Shown here in pieces: positions 5,874-6,270 of a stretch of 6,270 bases of DNA. Position 1 is the stretch's first letter, and every line of letters starts with the position of its first letter. The translations under genes were made by a program, and so were the position numbers. Source of the DNA: Betaproteobacteria bacterium (GTDB lineage: Bacteria; Pseudomonadota; Gammaproteobacteria; Burkholderiales; UBA9220). The stretch is taken from contig DOVS01000123.1 in assembly GCA_003519965.1 (NCBI GenBank), forward strand, positions 1 to 6,270, read 5' to 3'. The notes beneath the pieces were generated by a model. It had not been told where the DNA came from, made no database searches, and saw only the letters and a list, made by a program, of their open reading frames with translations.

Positions 5874-6085
5874 GCACCTCCCTTCGTGGAAAGAAATCCG
5901 TTAGTCTTACCCATGGAAGACGGCGCCGCCGGTGGAAGTGTGAACGGTGCGCCGGCGCCGGTCCCACGTTGAACGGCGCATGCCGCGCCGCCGCGAAATC
6001 CAGCGCATCCGCGCCGCGCCGGGCGCTGGCGGCCGGCATCGAATGCGGGGGCGGTTGAACGATTGCGAACAGAGGAGGGATTTTC
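5874..6085. promoter_or_regulatory. Divergent promoter region
   Basis: 212 bases between the divergent secreted-protein and decarboxylase genes, which must hold promoters for both. An 8-bp self-complementary CGGCGCCG appears at 5921-5928 and 5953-5960 and can pair into a hairpin. TTGAACG occurs at 5969-5975 and 6055-6061, with a variant TGTGAACG near 5939. I could not identify a confident -35/-10 pair on either strand. Confidence 0.4.
6073..6079 (+). promoter_or_regulatory. Ribosome binding site that fixes a TTG start
   Basis: AGGAGGG stands about seven bases before TTG at 6086. An in-frame TGA at 6056-6058 excludes any start further upstream, and no ATG or GTG lies between. Confidence 0.8.
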
Positions 6086-6270
6086 TTGGAAGAAAACGAA
6101 CGGTATGCGCGGGGCTGGGAAAAGCTCCAGGAAATCGACGGCGCGGCGGGCGAGCGGGTTATCGATTTTCTCAACGACATCGCCCCCGACTTGGGGCGCT
6201 ATATTGTCGAATTTCCCTTCGGCGACGTGTACAGCCGCCCCGGCCTGGACCTCAAGTCGCGCGAGATCGC
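6086..6270 (+). CDS. Carboxymuconolactone decarboxylase-family protein, N-terminal fragment
   Basis: The first 61 codons of a gene that runs off the window. RYARGWEKLQEIDG, DIAPDLGRYIVEFPFGDVYS and RPGLDLKSREI are the hallmark N-terminal blocks of the carboxymuconolactone decarboxylase family (PcaC/AhpD-like helical proteins). PcaC opens 4-carboxymuconolactone in the protocatechuate pathway; many paralogues of this short type are instead of unknown or peroxidase-like function. The catalytic Cys/His region would lie beyond the window edge, so the subfamily cannot be told. Translation starts at TTG, supported by a strong ribosome binding site. It is divergent from the secreted-protein block and shows no functional tie to it. 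Confidence 0.85.
   Translation, partial: MEENERYARGWEKLQEIDGAAGERVIDFLNDIAPDLGRYIVEFPFGDVYSRPGLDLKSREI

Overview
The window is GC-rich bacterial DNA (about 60% GC by eye). The Sec signal peptides, the cytochrome b561-type fragment and the strong Shine-Dalgarno sites suggest a Gram-negative, probably proteobacterial, chromosome. I cannot place it more precisely from sequence alone.

Layout. At the left edge lies the C-terminus of a b561-family membrane cytochrome (+), with a weak terminator behind it. About 740 bases without a convincing gene follow. Next is a complete 157-aa papain-like cysteine peptidase (+, 882-1355). A 470-base tail-to-tail gap separates it from a block of four minus-strand genes. 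In transcription order these are a 222-aa secreted protein (5873-5205), a 279-aa secreted protein (5126-4287), a 64-aa peptide with a GGG-K-R-C-G-C-S-C-G segment (3807-3613), and a 502-aa radical SAM/SPASM enzyme (3435-1927). At the right edge, divergent from the block, a carboxymuconolactone decarboxylase-family gene starts at a TTG and runs off the window.

The interesting part is the peptide plus radical SAM/SPASM pair. It looks like a RiPP (ribosomally made, post-translationally modified peptide) cassette: a short precursor with a leader, a Gly-Gly-Gly junction and a three-cysteine core, followed by its likely maturase. A 32-bp perfect palindrome lies just upstream of the precursor, and a strong hairpin sits between precursor and maturase. 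The papain-like peptidase is a possible leader peptidase, and the two secreted proteins are unrecognised. Only the precursor/maturase pairing is well supported. The involvement of the peptidase and the secreted proteins is inferred from proximity, and a 479-base gap with hairpins separates the secreted pair from the precursor.

The flanking b561 and decarboxylase genes look like ordinary housekeeping genes, so the central block may be an accessory insertion. I saw no transposase, tRNA, CRISPR array or attachment site.
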